A stretch of DNA of 44,619 nt from Sporolactobacillus inulinus (GTDB lineage Bacteria; Bacillota; Bacilli; Bacillales; Sporolactobacillaceae), in assembly GCF_006539285.1 (NCBI RefSeq), contig NZ_BJMS01000026.1, forward strand, positions 1 to 44,619, given 5' to 3'. Every line of letters begins with the position of its first letter. The stretch's first letter is position 1. The notes under the pieces are model-generated. The model saw nothing but the letters and a program-made list of their open reading frames with translations. It was not told the DNA's origin and made no database searches. Positions 26,128-34,630 of the stretch are shown here, piece by piece. Position numbers and translations under genes: made by a program.

Positions 26128-26207
26128 AGGACGCAGCAACTGTACGGATATGTGCAGGGCGATGTGTCCTGTTCATGCAGTGCGTGGGATGTTCAACCGT
26201 TCGCAAG
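26128..26207 (+). promoter_or_regulatory. Candidate structured attenuator RNA
   Basis: AGGACGCA (26128-26135) pairs with TGTGTCCT (26163-26170), 8 bp with one G-U. Nested inside, CTGTAC (26140-26145) pairs with GTGCAG (26152-26157) around GGATAT. Further downstream GTGGG (26184-26188) can pair with CCCAT of the terminator 5' arm, a possible short antiterminator. No known riboswitch consensus is recognised. Confidence 0.5.
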
Positions 26208-26237
26208 ACCCATTCAAACATGAATGGGTTCTTTTTT
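26208..26237 (+). terminator. Intrinsic terminator in the MFS leader
   Basis: ACCCATTC pairs with GAATGGGT around AAACAT, followed by a C and seven T. It lies between the leader peptide and the transporter gene, so transcription of the gene must depend on read-through or on another promoter. Confidence 0.85.
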
Positions 26238-26355
26238 TACACTTTTTTAGCAGATAAGGAGGGTAGGGAGGGAAGACAGCGCAACGGCGAATGAACGTAT
26301 TACGAACAAAACAGAGAAAAATTGAAACAGAAACAGAAGGGATGAGGTGTTCGCT

Positions 26356-27771
26356 ATGATTGATACAGAAGGCGTAATCAGAAGACAGGGGATCCAGAAA
26401 CAGACCACAATCAATGCTGAAACGAATTGTTTAACACAGGAACAAATCCTTAATTTGGAGCGCAGGATTAACCAGCTTCCAGTTACGAGAACGATGTATC
26501 GCATCTTCACCTTGATCACGCTAGGGATGATGCTTGACGGATTTGATGTTTATCTGGCAGGAGGTGTTCTCGGTCAATTGGTCCAAAGCGGATGGTCGTC
26601 ACTTGCTTTGAATGCCACCTTTATTTCGACAACCTTTGTTGGCCTATTCATCGGGTCGTTAGCAACTGGATTTATTGGAGACTGGAGGGGACGGCAATTT
26701 GCTTATCAAGTAAATCTATTTATTTTTGGTATTGCTTCTCTAGCAAGCTTCTTTGCCCCAAACATGACCACGCTTATTATTTTAAGAGGGATCAGCGGGA
26801 TTGGACTTGGAGCCGAAATCGTGACAGGCTTTACACTGTTAGGAGAATTTGTGCCTGCCGCTTCTCGAGGAAAATGGGTTGGCGGATTATCGGTTTTTGC
26901 AAACTGTTCCGCGCCAATCGCCACTTTTCTTGGATTTATGATTATTCCAACGATCGGATGGCGCTGGATGTTTGCGATTGCCGGTGTGCTCTCCATCATT
27001 GTTTGGTATTTCCGACGCGGGCTTCCGGAATCCCCGCGCTGGTACTTCTCTCAGGGAAACTATAGAAAAGCAGAACAAATTGTTGCACAGTTTGAGGAAG
27101 AGGCAAGAAAGAGTGGAAAATTTCAGAGGAACAGCGATCAACAAGATTCAGTGAATCAGATCGTTACCAAAGAGGGGCATTATGGTGAATTGTTTAGCAA
27201 AAGCATGATCAGACGTACTTTGTTAGGGTGTATGATCCTAGCTGCGATTAATACAGCTGCATTTACTTTTGTTACCTGGGTACCGACTTTACTGGTCAAT
27301 AGCGGGATTACCGTTTCTAAGTCTCTTGGTTATACAGCACTTATGATGCTTGGTGCCCCGATTGGTGCGTTGATCGGAAGAATGACGGTGGATCGTCTTG
27401 GGCGAAAATGGATGATTGTCGGTGCATTGATCATGACCGCTCTATTAGGCTATATCTATGCTTTTCAGACGCAACCGGCAGCTTTAATGACCATTGGTTT
27501 TTTGATGACGGTATGTCTCTACATACTGATGGCGGTGGGTCTGTCAATCTATGTGCCTGAACTTTTCTCAACGGCACTGAGAATGCGCGGGAACGGTACG
27601 GCGCAAGCCGTTGGTCGGCTATTCACCATTGTTACACCATATATCGTGGCTTGGCTGTTGACCAATCAAGGCATTCTATCGGTCTTTATCGTGATTGGCA
27701 TTTTATTAGCGATAACGGCAGCACTGACGATCCTTTGGGGTCCGGAAACAAAGAAGCAGATTTTAAAATAA
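26356..27771 (+). CDS. MFS transporter, metabolite:H+ symporter type
   Basis: 471 residues: an unusual polar N-terminus of about 40 residues, then 12 predicted helices. Loop 2-3 has the MFS signature GDWRGRQFAYQ, with GFDVYLAGGV in helix 1 and the loop RGLPESPRWYFSQG before the central cytoplasmic region; loop 8-9 has DRLGRKWMI. The pattern fits sugar/aromatic-acid/niacin-type H+ symporters. The substrate cannot be read. ATG 26356 has GAGGTG 6 bases upstream; GTG 26347 overlaps that site. It sits behind a leader peptide and terminator and is divergent from leuABCD. Confidence 0.9.
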   Translation: MIDTEGVIRRQGIQKQTTINAETNCLTQEQILNLERRINQLPVTRTMYRIFTLITLGMMLDGFDVYLAGGVLGQLVQSGWSSLALNATFISTTFVGLFIGSLATGFIGDWRGRQFAYQVNLFIFGIASLASFFAPNMTTLIILRGISGIGLGAEIVTGFTLLGEFVPAASRGKWVGGLSVFANCSAPIATFLGFMIIPTIGWRWMFAIAGVLSIIVWYFRRGLPESPRWYFSQGNYRKAEQIVAQFEEEARKSGKFQRNSDQQDSVNQIVTKEGHYGELFSKSMIRRTLLGCMILAAINTAAFTFVTWVPTLLVNSGITVSKSLGYTALMMLGAPIGALIGRMTVDRLGRKWMIVGALIMTALLGYIYAFQTQPAALMTIGFLMTVCLYILMAVGLSIYVPELFSTALRMRGNGTAQAVGRLFTIVTPYIVAWLLTNQGILSVFIVIGILLAITAALTILWGPETKKQILK

Positions 27772-27854
27772 GTACTTTCATGATGAATCGGCCTTATGAG
27801 TGAAAAGGAAGTCGGCACGTACGTAGTTTCAATGGCTCCATGAAATGAATAGAG

Positions 27855-27887
27855 AGGGTATCTCAATGTTTTTGAGATACCCTTTCT
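27855..27887. terminator. Bidirectional terminator after the MFS gene
   Basis: AGGGTATCTCAA pairs with TTGAGATACCCT around a 5-base loop, T-rich on both sides. It separates the MFS gene from the converging ABC gene. Confidence 0.75.
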
Positions 27888-27928
27888 AATTCTGTGAACA
27901 ATTTCTGCGCAAAATCTAAACCATTCAC

Positions 27929-28825
27929 TCAATTTTGATGCAAGCTGATCGGCCGCGTCTCATTGAGGTCATCAAAGTGATAAAGATAGAGATCTTCAAG
28001 ATTCGGAACGGCTTTAACCGCCTGCCGAGATGGCTTTTCGTCAGCGAGCAGTCGAACAACAATACCATTTTCTCTACGGATAATGTTGCCTACCTTATAG
28101 TTTTGTTGATAATCAGCAAGCAGTTCGTTGGTCGTGGCAACTGTCCATACATTACCGTTCATTGCTTTCAATAACGCGGTCGGCGTATCCATCTGAACAA
28201 AGTGGCCGTCTTTAATAATCATAATATTATTTGCAAGGTATTCAAGATCGGATACGATGTGTGTCGATAAAAGAACAATACGGTTGGTGGCCGTTGCCGC
28301 AAGAAGATTGCGAAAACGAATGCGCTCTTTGGGATCAAGCCCGGCTGTCGGTTCATCGACAATCAGAATCTTAGGATCATTGAGCAATGCTTGAGCGATG
28401 CCGATACGCTGCTTCATCCCACCGGAATATTTGCCGATCTTTTCATGACGGTGCTGCTCCATGCCGACCCATTGCAGCATCTCTTCAACTTTTTTGTTTG
28501 CTTGGGCTTTTGTCAATCCTTTTAAAGAAGCCATGTAATGCAGAAACCTTTCTGCGGAGAAGTTTCGGTAATAGCCAACCTGTTGCGGCAGATAACCGAT
28601 CAGCGTGCGGTAGTCAGCATCTAATTGAAAGATATCTTTTCCATCAAGTAGAATGCTTCCGTCTGTTGGCCGCATCACGGTTGCTAGAATTCTCATCAGT
28701 GTGGACTTTCCGGAACCATTTGCTCCTAAAATGCCGCAAACGCCTTCACGAAGTGTGACACTGATTGAATCTAAGGCTGTTTTCTTGCCAAATTTCTTAG
28801 TGACTCGGCTTAATGTCAGTTCCAA
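27929..28825 (-). CDS. ABC transporter ATP-binding protein
   Basis: 298 residues. Walker A GANGSGKS, signature YSGGMKQRIGIAQ, Walker B ILIVDEPTAGLDP and the switch His in LLSTHIVSDLE are intact; a C-terminal extension of about 80 residues follows (ELLADYQQNYKVGNIIRREN). This is the layout of drug- or peptide-export ABC-2 systems. It follows its permease by 39 bases. The pair is divergent from an ECF sigma factor, which suggests stress- or antibiotic-responsive expression. Confidence 0.9.
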   Translation of the reverse strand: MELTLSRVTKKFGKKTALDSISVTLREGVCGILGANGSGKSTLMRILATVMRPTDGSILLDGKDIFQLDADYRTLIGYLPQQVGYYRNFSAERFLHYMASLKGLTKAQANKKVEEMLQWVGMEQHRHEKIGKYSGGMKQRIGIAQALLNDPKILIVDEPTAGLDPKERIRFRNLLAATATNRIVLLSTHIVSDLEYLANNIMIIKDGHFVQMDTPTALLKAMNGNVWTVATTNELLADYQQNYKVGNIIRRENGIVVRLLADEKPSRQAVKAVPNLEDLYLYHFDDLNETRPISLHQN

Positions 28826-28864
28826 AGAAACACCTCATTTGATTTATTTACATAAGATCGCGAC

Positions 28865-29953
28865 TTATGGTTTTATCTGTTTTTGCTCATTGATTTTGTA
28901 AAGCATCATTGTAAAAAGGGCGGAGACCAGCAACAAGACAATTGTAGCAGCAATTGGAAGAAGCAGCGGATAGCCGAAAATAGTGACTGCGTGAAAATCG
29001 GTAAACCAATTATCTACCCGCATCGCCGTGACATAACTGAATTGAAAAACTTTCGCCAGCCATCCTGGAACAATAACAAACTCTTCAGCCATAAATGGAA
29101 AGGCAAACACAAATCCGGAGCAGATAAATGAAAAAAACGAATTTTTACTGAGTAGTGATATAAAAACGACGCAAATAGCAAGCATTAATCCTGCAAAGAC
29201 ATGGACCGCTGTTTTCAGCAAGAAAAAGCTGAGCATGTTCATAGTATACGGAGAATTATAGTACTTAGGGATTGAGTGAATATTCGCTAGCCATCCATAG
29301 TTACCTGCACGAATGATCCAGTAAACGACATCAAAGCCGATCGATAAAAGTGCGCAAGCGAGAACAAAAATAAGGGCGGCAACAAGTTTGGCATGAACGA
29401 TCGTTTTTCGTCCATGTTGCGTACTCAGAATATATTGATCAACCCCTGAGGCTGTTTCACGCGTAAACAGCGACGAAAGGCCGATCAGAATCAGCGTTCC
29501 CAAAAAGATAAAACCAAACGTATTGATGTAATCCTGCATTTGCTCCACCGGCCATTGATAATAGTAATCAGTAAAATGTATCGTGCTGAGTAACTTTTTT
29601 TCTAGTTGCAATTGCCGACTTGCATCGCTGTCCAAATCGTTTAATTTGCTCAGTTTATCGGTAACTTCTTTTAGTATATTCGCTTTATCCAGTTGAAAAT
29701 TAGCGACAAGATCAAGATCCTGATACACTTCACTTTCTCGTCCACTTCCCTGCTCTGCCAACTGCTTGGCTTCTTGCAGCTTTTGTTCAGTGACCGGTCC
29801 TTCCCATTTCTTGTATTGACTATAGGCTGAAGCATCAGGTCCGGGCATAACCTGGTGGAAAAAAATAATTAGAAAAAGCAAAATTGCGGCGGTGATATAG
29901 ATTCCTTTCTGTGAGAATAGCTTATATAATTCAAAGCGAACAAGTTCTTTCAC
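28865..29953 (-). CDS. ABC-2 type permease
   Basis: 362 residues: helix 1 (about 18-38), a large extracellular loop with coiled-coil character (about 40-135), then five more helices (e.g. FGFIFLGTLILIGLSSLF, LVAALIFVLACALLSIG, PIAATIVLLLVSALF). GTG 29953 is chosen because GAGGAGG lies 6 bases upstream; the ATG at 29986 has no such site. It forms an exporter with the following ATPase. Substrate unknown. Confidence 0.85.
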   Translation of the reverse strand: MKELVRFELYKLFSQKGIYITAAILLFLIIFFHQVMPGPDASAYSQYKKWEGPVTEQKLQEAKQLAEQGSGRESEVYQDLDLVANFQLDKANILKEVTDKLSKLNDLDSDASRQLQLEKKLLSTIHFTDYYYQWPVEQMQDYINTFGFIFLGTLILIGLSSLFTRETASGVDQYILSTQHGRKTIVHAKLVAALIFVLACALLSIGFDVVYWIIRAGNYGWLANIHSIPKYYNSPYTMNMLSFFLLKTAVHVFAGLMLAICVVFISLLSKNSFFSFICSGFVFAFPFMAEEFVIVPGWLAKVFQFSYVTAMRVDNWFTDFHAVTIFGYPLLLPIAATIVLLLVSALFTMMLYKINEQKQIKP

Positions 29954-30084
29954 GTGCAGCCTCCTCTTTAGCATCAGTTCATTCACTTTTTAAGACGGAG
30001 TTATATTAAAAAAAGATCCAAATCAATAGAAATTTCGTCATAATTTATAGAAAAAAAGCAAGAGCAATGAAAGGGGGGAATGTG

Positions 30085-30651
30085 GTGGTTGATGATGAAT
30101 CCTTGATTGAGGAAATACTTAGCGGCAGCGAAGCAGCGATGGAAGTTCTTGCGCGACGCTATTATCCAATCATTTTCGCTTTTGTCTATCGAAAAGTAGG
30201 GAATAGAGAACTGGCTTATGACCTGACTCAAGATATTTTCATAAAGATGATGAAAAAGATTAAATCCTACTCGAAAAAAGGATTATTTAAAAGCTGGCTG
30301 TTTACTATTGCTGTCAATCACTGTCGCGACTACTGGAAAAGCAGTGCCCATCTCAGAAAGAATCAGCAAACGGAGATTTCGGAGCAGCTACAAAGTCGAG
30401 ATGCCGATACACCCTTCATCTTTGAACAAAAAGAAAAACGCAACCAGGTCAAGGCATACATAGATACCCTGCCGGAAATGCAGCGGGAAGTCATCCTTCT
30501 TAAATATTTTCATGACTTAAAGATTCGAGAAATCGCTGAGGTGACTGCTTCTAATGAAGCAACGGTGAAATCGCGTCTGAGACAACCTTTAGCTAAGCTG
30601 CGAAAAATTTTTCAAAGGGGTGAGCATGATAATGCGGAAGAAAATCAGTAG
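30085..30651 (+). CDS. ECF-type RNA polymerase sigma factor
   Basis: About 188 residues. Region 2: AMEVLARRYYPIIFAFVYRK and NRELAYDLTQDIFIKMM, then FKSWLFTIAVNHCRDYWK. Region 4: LPEMQREVILLKYFHDLKI and REIAEVTASNEATVKSRL, with the helix-turn-helix. The start is GTG 30085 (or GTG 30082), placed after AAAGGGGGG; ATG 30067 lies upstream of that site. It overlaps the following membrane-protein gene by 26 bases, the usual arrangement for a sigma factor and its regulator. Confidence 0.92.
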   Translation: MVDDESLIEEILSGSEAAMEVLARRYYPIIFAFVYRKVGNRELAYDLTQDIFIKMMKKIKSYSKKGLFKSWLFTIAVNHCRDYWKSSAHLRKNQQTEISEQLQSRDADTPFIFEQKEKRNQVKAYIDTLPEMQREVILLKYFHDLKIREIAEVTASNEATVKSRLRQPLAKLRKIFQRGEHDNAEENQ

Positions 30652-31435
30652 AATGGAAAATACCGAAATGGAAGATAAAGCGATCAATTTGGAAATCAAA
30701 AGGTTGCTTGAAAACTATTCAATTGAGTACCCTGGTGAGAAAGGAATCGTTCAAACCATTGACACGCTGAGACCTTTAGTACCTCAAAAAAAACAAGCCG
30801 CTCATTACCATTTTCAATTGCTCTGTCGAAAGATCATTCAGGAATTGGTTTATGTTCATCCTCTATTTTGGATCGTGAATGCTGGAGTATTTATTTTTGG
30901 CTGTCTGCTCATTTCATCCGGTGGTGCGAATCCTTATTTGATTACGATGGGCATCGCTCCGGCTCCTTGCATTTTGGGCGTCGCAGAGTTGTTTAAAAGC
31001 TGGCAGAATCAGATGCATGAATTGGAAATGACCACCAAATATTCATTGCAAGAAATGTTGCTTGCAAAAATGGTGTTGATCGGTGTGTTTAATCTCTTTC
31101 TGAATCTTTTGTTCACCGCGACACTTCCAATGCTGATTCCGTCGCTGTTTATTTGGAAATTAATGCTTTATTGGCTGACGCCGTTTACAGTAGTGGCTGC
31201 ATTCACGTTTTACATCGCAAACAGACTCAGGAACGGTTATGCAGCAGCAGCTGTCGCGCTTGCTGTCTGGCTGTCTGTTGTTTTAAGTGTTGCTGGTTCT
31301 CCCGTGATTCGGGAATGGCTTGAGAGGGTACAAGTTTTGTATTTTGTGCTCTTAATTTTAATCAGTTCTGTTTTCCTGCTAAGGCAGGTATTCCTGCTCG
31401 TCAAACATCCGCTGCAATTTGCCGGCAAGCATTGA
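30626..31435 (+). CDS. Multi-spanning membrane protein, likely sigma-factor regulator
   Basis: 269 residues: a soluble N-terminal part of about 65 residues (LEIKRLLENYSIEYPGEKG), then six hydrophobic helices between about 75 and 262. There is no zinc-binding HxxxCxxC motif of the classical anti-sigma fold. Overlap with the sigma gene suggests that its N-terminal domain holds the sigma factor at the membrane, but this is inference. The ATG start follows AAAGGGG. Similar six-helix partners of ECF sigma factors exist in Bacilli; I do not assign a name. Confidence 0.75.
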   Translation: MIMRKKISRMENTEMEDKAINLEIKRLLENYSIEYPGEKGIVQTIDTLRPLVPQKKQAAHYHFQLLCRKIIQELVYVHPLFWIVNAGVFIFGCLLISSGGANPYLITMGIAPAPCILGVAELFKSWQNQMHELEMTTKYSLQEMLLAKMVLIGVFNLFLNLLFTATLPMLIPSLFIWKLMLYWLTPFTVVAAFTFYIANRLRNGYAAAAVALAVWLSVVLSVAGSPVIREWLERVQVLYFVLLILISSVFLLRQVFLLVKHPLQFAGKH

Positions 31436-31453
31436 CCAAGTTAAGCAAAATCT

Positions 31454-31494
31454 TTGACGAGGAAAATTAAATTGTGTACATTTAAATTGTGCAA
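31454..31494 (+). promoter_or_regulatory. ohrR promoter with overlapping operator
   Basis: TTGACG (31454-31459), a 17-base spacer and TACATT (31477-31482). Across the spacer and -10, ATTAAATTGTG (31466-31476) and TTTAAATTGTG (31481-31491) form a direct repeat of the AAATTGT type known from OhrR operators of B. subtilis (TACAATTAAATTGTA). This suggests OhrR represses its own gene. Confidence 0.65.
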
Positions 31495-31515
31495 AATATA
31501 AAGGAGTAGAGAGCA

Positions 31516-31956
31516 ATGAAACCTGCGTTCCGTCTTGAAGACCATTTATGCTTTTCGATCTACAGTTGCTCACGAGCAATTCAGCGTATGTATCAGCCTG
31601 CGTTAAAAAAATTGGGAATTACTTATCCGCAGTACTTGGTTTTGCTTGTGTTGTGGGAAAATCGCGAATGTTCGGTGAAGCAGATTGGTGCGCTTCTTGA
31701 CCTGGACTCGGGAACATTGACTCCTTTGTTGAAACGAATGGAAGGTAAAGCCCTGTTGCAGCGGAAACGGTCGCAGGTTGATGAGCGAATGGTTACGGTT
31801 CGATTAACGGAAAAGGGTGCAGCTTTAAAGGAAAAAACCGTTTGCATTCCTGAGACGCTTATTCGATCAAGCCGGATGACCCAAGCTGAGATGCAAAACT
31901 TGAACCGGACGATCAAATTGTTAACCCAACAGGTGACGCAAGGTCAAATGAAATGA
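31516..31956 (+). CDS. ohrR: MarR-family organic-peroxide sensor OhrR
   Basis: 146 residues. LEDHLCFSIYSCSRAI carries the reactive Cys12, and YQPALKKLGITYPQYLVLLVLWE is the signature helix region with the tyrosines that hydrogen-bond the Cys in OhrR. The winged helix-turn-helix follows (LLDLDSGTLTPLLKRME, DERMVTVRLTEKG). Oxidation of Cys12 by organic hydroperoxides should release DNA. Usually paired with ohrA; here the next gene is tpx. Confidence 0.9.
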   Translation: MKPAFRLEDHLCFSIYSCSRAIQRMYQPALKKLGITYPQYLVLLVLWENRECSVKQIGALLDLDSGTLTPLLKRMEGKALLQRKRSQVDERMVTVRLTEKGAALKEKTVCIPETLIRSSRMTQAEMQNLNRTIKLLTQQVTQGQMK

Positions 31957-32074
31957 TTGTCCCAAAGAAGTTCATTTATCTCGGTTAAGGAGGTGTTGGC
32001 AACCTGATTTGTGAATACCCGTATACGGATGGATTTTGTATTAAATACTAACCGAACTTTTGGAGGGATAAATG

Positions 32075-32593
32075 ATGAGTGAAGAAAAAAAAGGAATTGC
32101 AACGGTTGGCGGAAATCCGATCACTTTAATTGGACCGGAATTGAAAGTCGGAGATAAAGCACCGGATTTCACGGTGAATAAGGATCTAATGGAAGAGAAG
32201 TCGCTTTCTGATTATGCAGGAAAAATCAAGCTGATTTCTGTTGTTCCATCATTGGATACGAAAGTGTGTGAAGCCCAGACACGGCGCTTCAATGAAGAAG
32301 CGACAAAATTCGGTGATCAGGTTGCTGTACTGACCATTTCAGTCGATTTGCCGTTTGCGCAGGATCGTTTCTGCTCCGTGGCTGGAATCGACAACCTGGA
32401 TACACTCTCTGATTATAAGACACATGCGTTTGGCAAGAACTATGGTGTGCTGATTAAGGAACTTCAACTGGATATGCGCTCAATTTTTATTATTGATCAG
32501 GAGAATACGATCCGTTACGTTCAATACGTAAGAGAAATGACAGAGCATCCGGATTACGAGGCTGCGCTAAACGCATTGCGTTCATTGGTATAA
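32075..32593 (+). CDS. tpx: Thiol peroxidase Tpx
   Basis: 172 residues of the atypical 2-Cys peroxiredoxin family that reduces hydrogen peroxide and alkyl peroxides with thioredoxin. The peroxidatic Cys65 is in SLDTKVCEAQTRRF and the resolving Cys100 in DRFCSVAGIDN; the N-terminal KVGDKAPDFTV is typical. GGAGGG lies 8 bases before ATG 32075 (an adjacent ATG precedes it). It is 118 bases downstream of ohrR with a perfect 10-base palindrome (CCGTATACGG, 32019-32028) between. Confidence 0.95.
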   Translation: MSEEKKGIATVGGNPITLIGPELKVGDKAPDFTVNKDLMEEKSLSDYAGKIKLISVVPSLDTKVCEAQTRRFNEEATKFGDQVAVLTISVDLPFAQDRFCSVAGIDNLDTLSDYKTHAFGKNYGVLIKELQLDMRSIFIIDQENTIRYVQYVREMTEHPDYEAALNALRSLV

Positions 32594-32610
32594 TCGATCG
32601 AGTGAATCCT

Positions 32611-32652
32611 CCCCAGAAGTTGGATAATAGACGCCAACTTCTGGGGGTTTTT
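32611..32652 (+). terminator. Terminator after tpx
   Basis: CCCCAGAAGTTGG pairs perfectly with CCAACTTCTGGGG around a 10-base loop, followed by GTTTTT. Confidence 0.9.
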
Positions 32653-32655
32653 GTA

Positions 32656-32967
32656 TGTTTAAGTGGCTCGATGACTGTAAACTGAAAATTGTTAAGTGAA
32701 CCCATTTTTGAAAATTGTCGAATAACCGAGTATAATTCCTTTTATATCAAAAGGTAGGCGGCTTACGGATTGAAATCGAACATCATACATCCGTTACATC
32801 AATTGTGTTTCTTAAGCTCTTTGTGAAAAAAAGAACGATAAAGGATCTTCCTATTGTGCTGATGTCATTTTTGATGCTTTCTTTCTTTAATTCGCAAAGT
32901 TCAAGAGAATAAAAGCCGTTCTGCCAAGAGAGTAAGAGAGAGAAATAACAGAAGGTGTGTGAACATC
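32656..32967 (+). other. Leader region of the APC permease gene
   Basis: About 310 bases without a convincing gene. It holds TATAAT-like sequence (GAGTATAATTCC near 32730) and a 29-residue GTG frame (32823-32912) with a hydrophobic core but no ribosome binding site. No riboswitch consensus was recognised. Confidence 0.35.
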
Positions 32968-34542
32968 ATGAAAAACAAAATGCGGCGTGAAATGCGCACG
33001 TTTGCCCTAACCATGACCGGGTTGGGATCAATCATTGGTTCCGGTTGGTTGTTTGGCTCATGGAAAGCTGCAAGTGTGGCAGGTCCGGCAGCTGTCTATT
33101 CATGGCTGATCGGTATGGTTTTAATTCTTATTATCGGACTTACCTTTGCAGAACTCGGATCTATGTTTCCTGCCGCAGGCGGCATGGTTCGCTATGGACA
33201 ATTTTCGCATGGATCGCTGGTTGGTTTTATAACCGGATGGGCAAACTGGATTGCGATCGTTTCTGTAATCCCGGTTGAAGCTGTTGCCTCAACTCAGTAC
33301 TTGAGTTCATGGAACTTTAGTTGGGCGCATCAATTGTACGATGGCAATGAATTGACCGCACTCGGTCTATTCATTGCAGCACTGCTCGTATTTGTCTATT
33401 TCCTATTAAATTACTTTACGATTCAATTGTTTGCTAAGGTAAATTCGATGATTACGCTATTTAAATTTGTTATTCCCACATGTGCGATCATCGGTATCTT
33501 TGCAGCCGGGTTTCACGCACATAACTTTGTTGATGTACATTATGGCGGTTTTATGCCAAATGGCTGGTCCGGTGTTTTAACTGCTGTTGCTACGTCAGGT
33601 ATTGTTTTTGCATTTAATGGATTCCAAAGTCCAATCAATCTGGCGGGAGAAGCAAAAAATCCAAGAAAATCTATTCCTATTGCAGTAATCAGCTCCATTC
33701 TTATTGCCGGACTAATCTATGTTCTGCTGCAAATCACATTTGTTGGCGGTGTTACTCCAGACATGCTGGCTAATGGATGGTCAAATCTTAGCCTAAGTTC
33801 ACCATTTGCTGACTTAGCGATGGCACTCGGATTAAACTGGCTCGTACTCTTGCTGTTTGCAGATGCGTTTGTGTCGCCGTCAGGGACGGGAATTACGTAT
33901 ACAGCAACAACCGCCCGTATGATTTACGGGATGGAACGCAATGGGTTTTTCCCTCCTGTTTTTGGCACGATCAATTCCGTTTACGGTGTCCCACGCGCAG
34001 CGATGTGGCTGAATCTTGGTGTATCTTATTTGTTCCTTTTTCTATTCAGGGGATGGGGATCACTCGCTAGTGTGATCTCTGTTGCTACATTGATTTCCTA
34101 TGTTACCGGTCCGATTTGTGTCATGGTATTTAGAAAATTCGGTGGTAAGATTAAGCGTCCGCTGCGAATAAAAGGAATGCATGTGATTGCGCCAATTGCT
34201 TTTATTGCGGCGTCAATGATCTATTATTGGGCAACTTGGCCGCTGACAGGTAAAGTCACCTTCATTATTTTTATCGGGTTGCCTATCTATTTCTACTATC
34301 AGGCAAAAAACCAATTTAAAGGCTTCAAAAAAGATCTGAAAGCAGGAATCTGGCTCATCGTTTATCTCGGGTTTATGGTTCTGATTTCTTGGATCGGGAG
34401 CAATAAATTCGGAGGATTAAATCTCATCCCATTCGGTTATGATTTTCTCGTCATTGCTGTATTCAGCTACTTCTTTTATCTCTGGGGGATTAAGAGTGGC
34501 TGGTTGACTGAGCAGTTGAAAAAAAGGGAAGAAGCTGCATAA
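32968..34542 (+). CDS. APC-family amino acid permease
   Basis: 524 residues with about 12-14 helices. Helix 1 has GLGSIIGSGWLFGSW, the substrate-binding GSG region of APC transporters; helix 6 has SGIVFAFNGFQSPINLAGEAKNP, then PRKSIPIAVI, a typical APC signature. Length and overall pattern recall the aspartate/glutamate-type permease YveA of B. subtilis, but the substrate is not certain. AAGGTG lies 10 bases before ATG 32968; GTG 32959 is a poorer start. Confidence 0.88.
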   Translation: MKNKMRREMRTFALTMTGLGSIIGSGWLFGSWKAASVAGPAAVYSWLIGMVLILIIGLTFAELGSMFPAAGGMVRYGQFSHGSLVGFITGWANWIAIVSVIPVEAVASTQYLSSWNFSWAHQLYDGNELTALGLFIAALLVFVYFLLNYFTIQLFAKVNSMITLFKFVIPTCAIIGIFAAGFHAHNFVDVHYGGFMPNGWSGVLTAVATSGIVFAFNGFQSPINLAGEAKNPRKSIPIAVISSILIAGLIYVLLQITFVGGVTPDMLANGWSNLSLSSPFADLAMALGLNWLVLLLFADAFVSPSGTGITYTATTARMIYGMERNGFFPPVFGTINSVYGVPRAAMWLNLGVSYLFLFLFRGWGSLASVISVATLISYVTGPICVMVFRKFGGKIKRPLRIKGMHVIAPIAFIAASMIYYWATWPLTGKVTFIIFIGLPIYFYYQAKNQFKGFKKDLKAGIWLIVYLGFMVLISWIGSNKFGGLNLIPFGYDFLVIAVFSYFFYLWGIKSGWLTEQLKKREEAA

Positions 34543-34590
34543 CGCAACGAATCAACAAGACCAGTTGATTGGTATTCGATAAGTATTATA

Positions 34591-34629
34591 GAGCACCGGC
34601 TGTACAAGCCGGTGCTCTTTTTTTTTCAG
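34591..34629 (+). terminator. Strong terminator after the APC gene
   Basis: GAGCACCGGCT pairs perfectly with AGCCGGTGCTC around a 5-base loop, followed by nine T. Confidence 0.92.
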
Positions 34630-34630
34630 G

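Noticed and set aside
25409-26346. Possible CRISPR or tandem repeat in the leu/MFS intergenic region
   Set aside because: The repeated-looking segments are the T-box stems and terminator arms; there are no spaced direct repeats.
32823-32912. A 29-residue GTG frame with a hydrophobic core before the APC permease gene
   Set aside because: No ribosome binding site and no sign of conservation; more likely chance.
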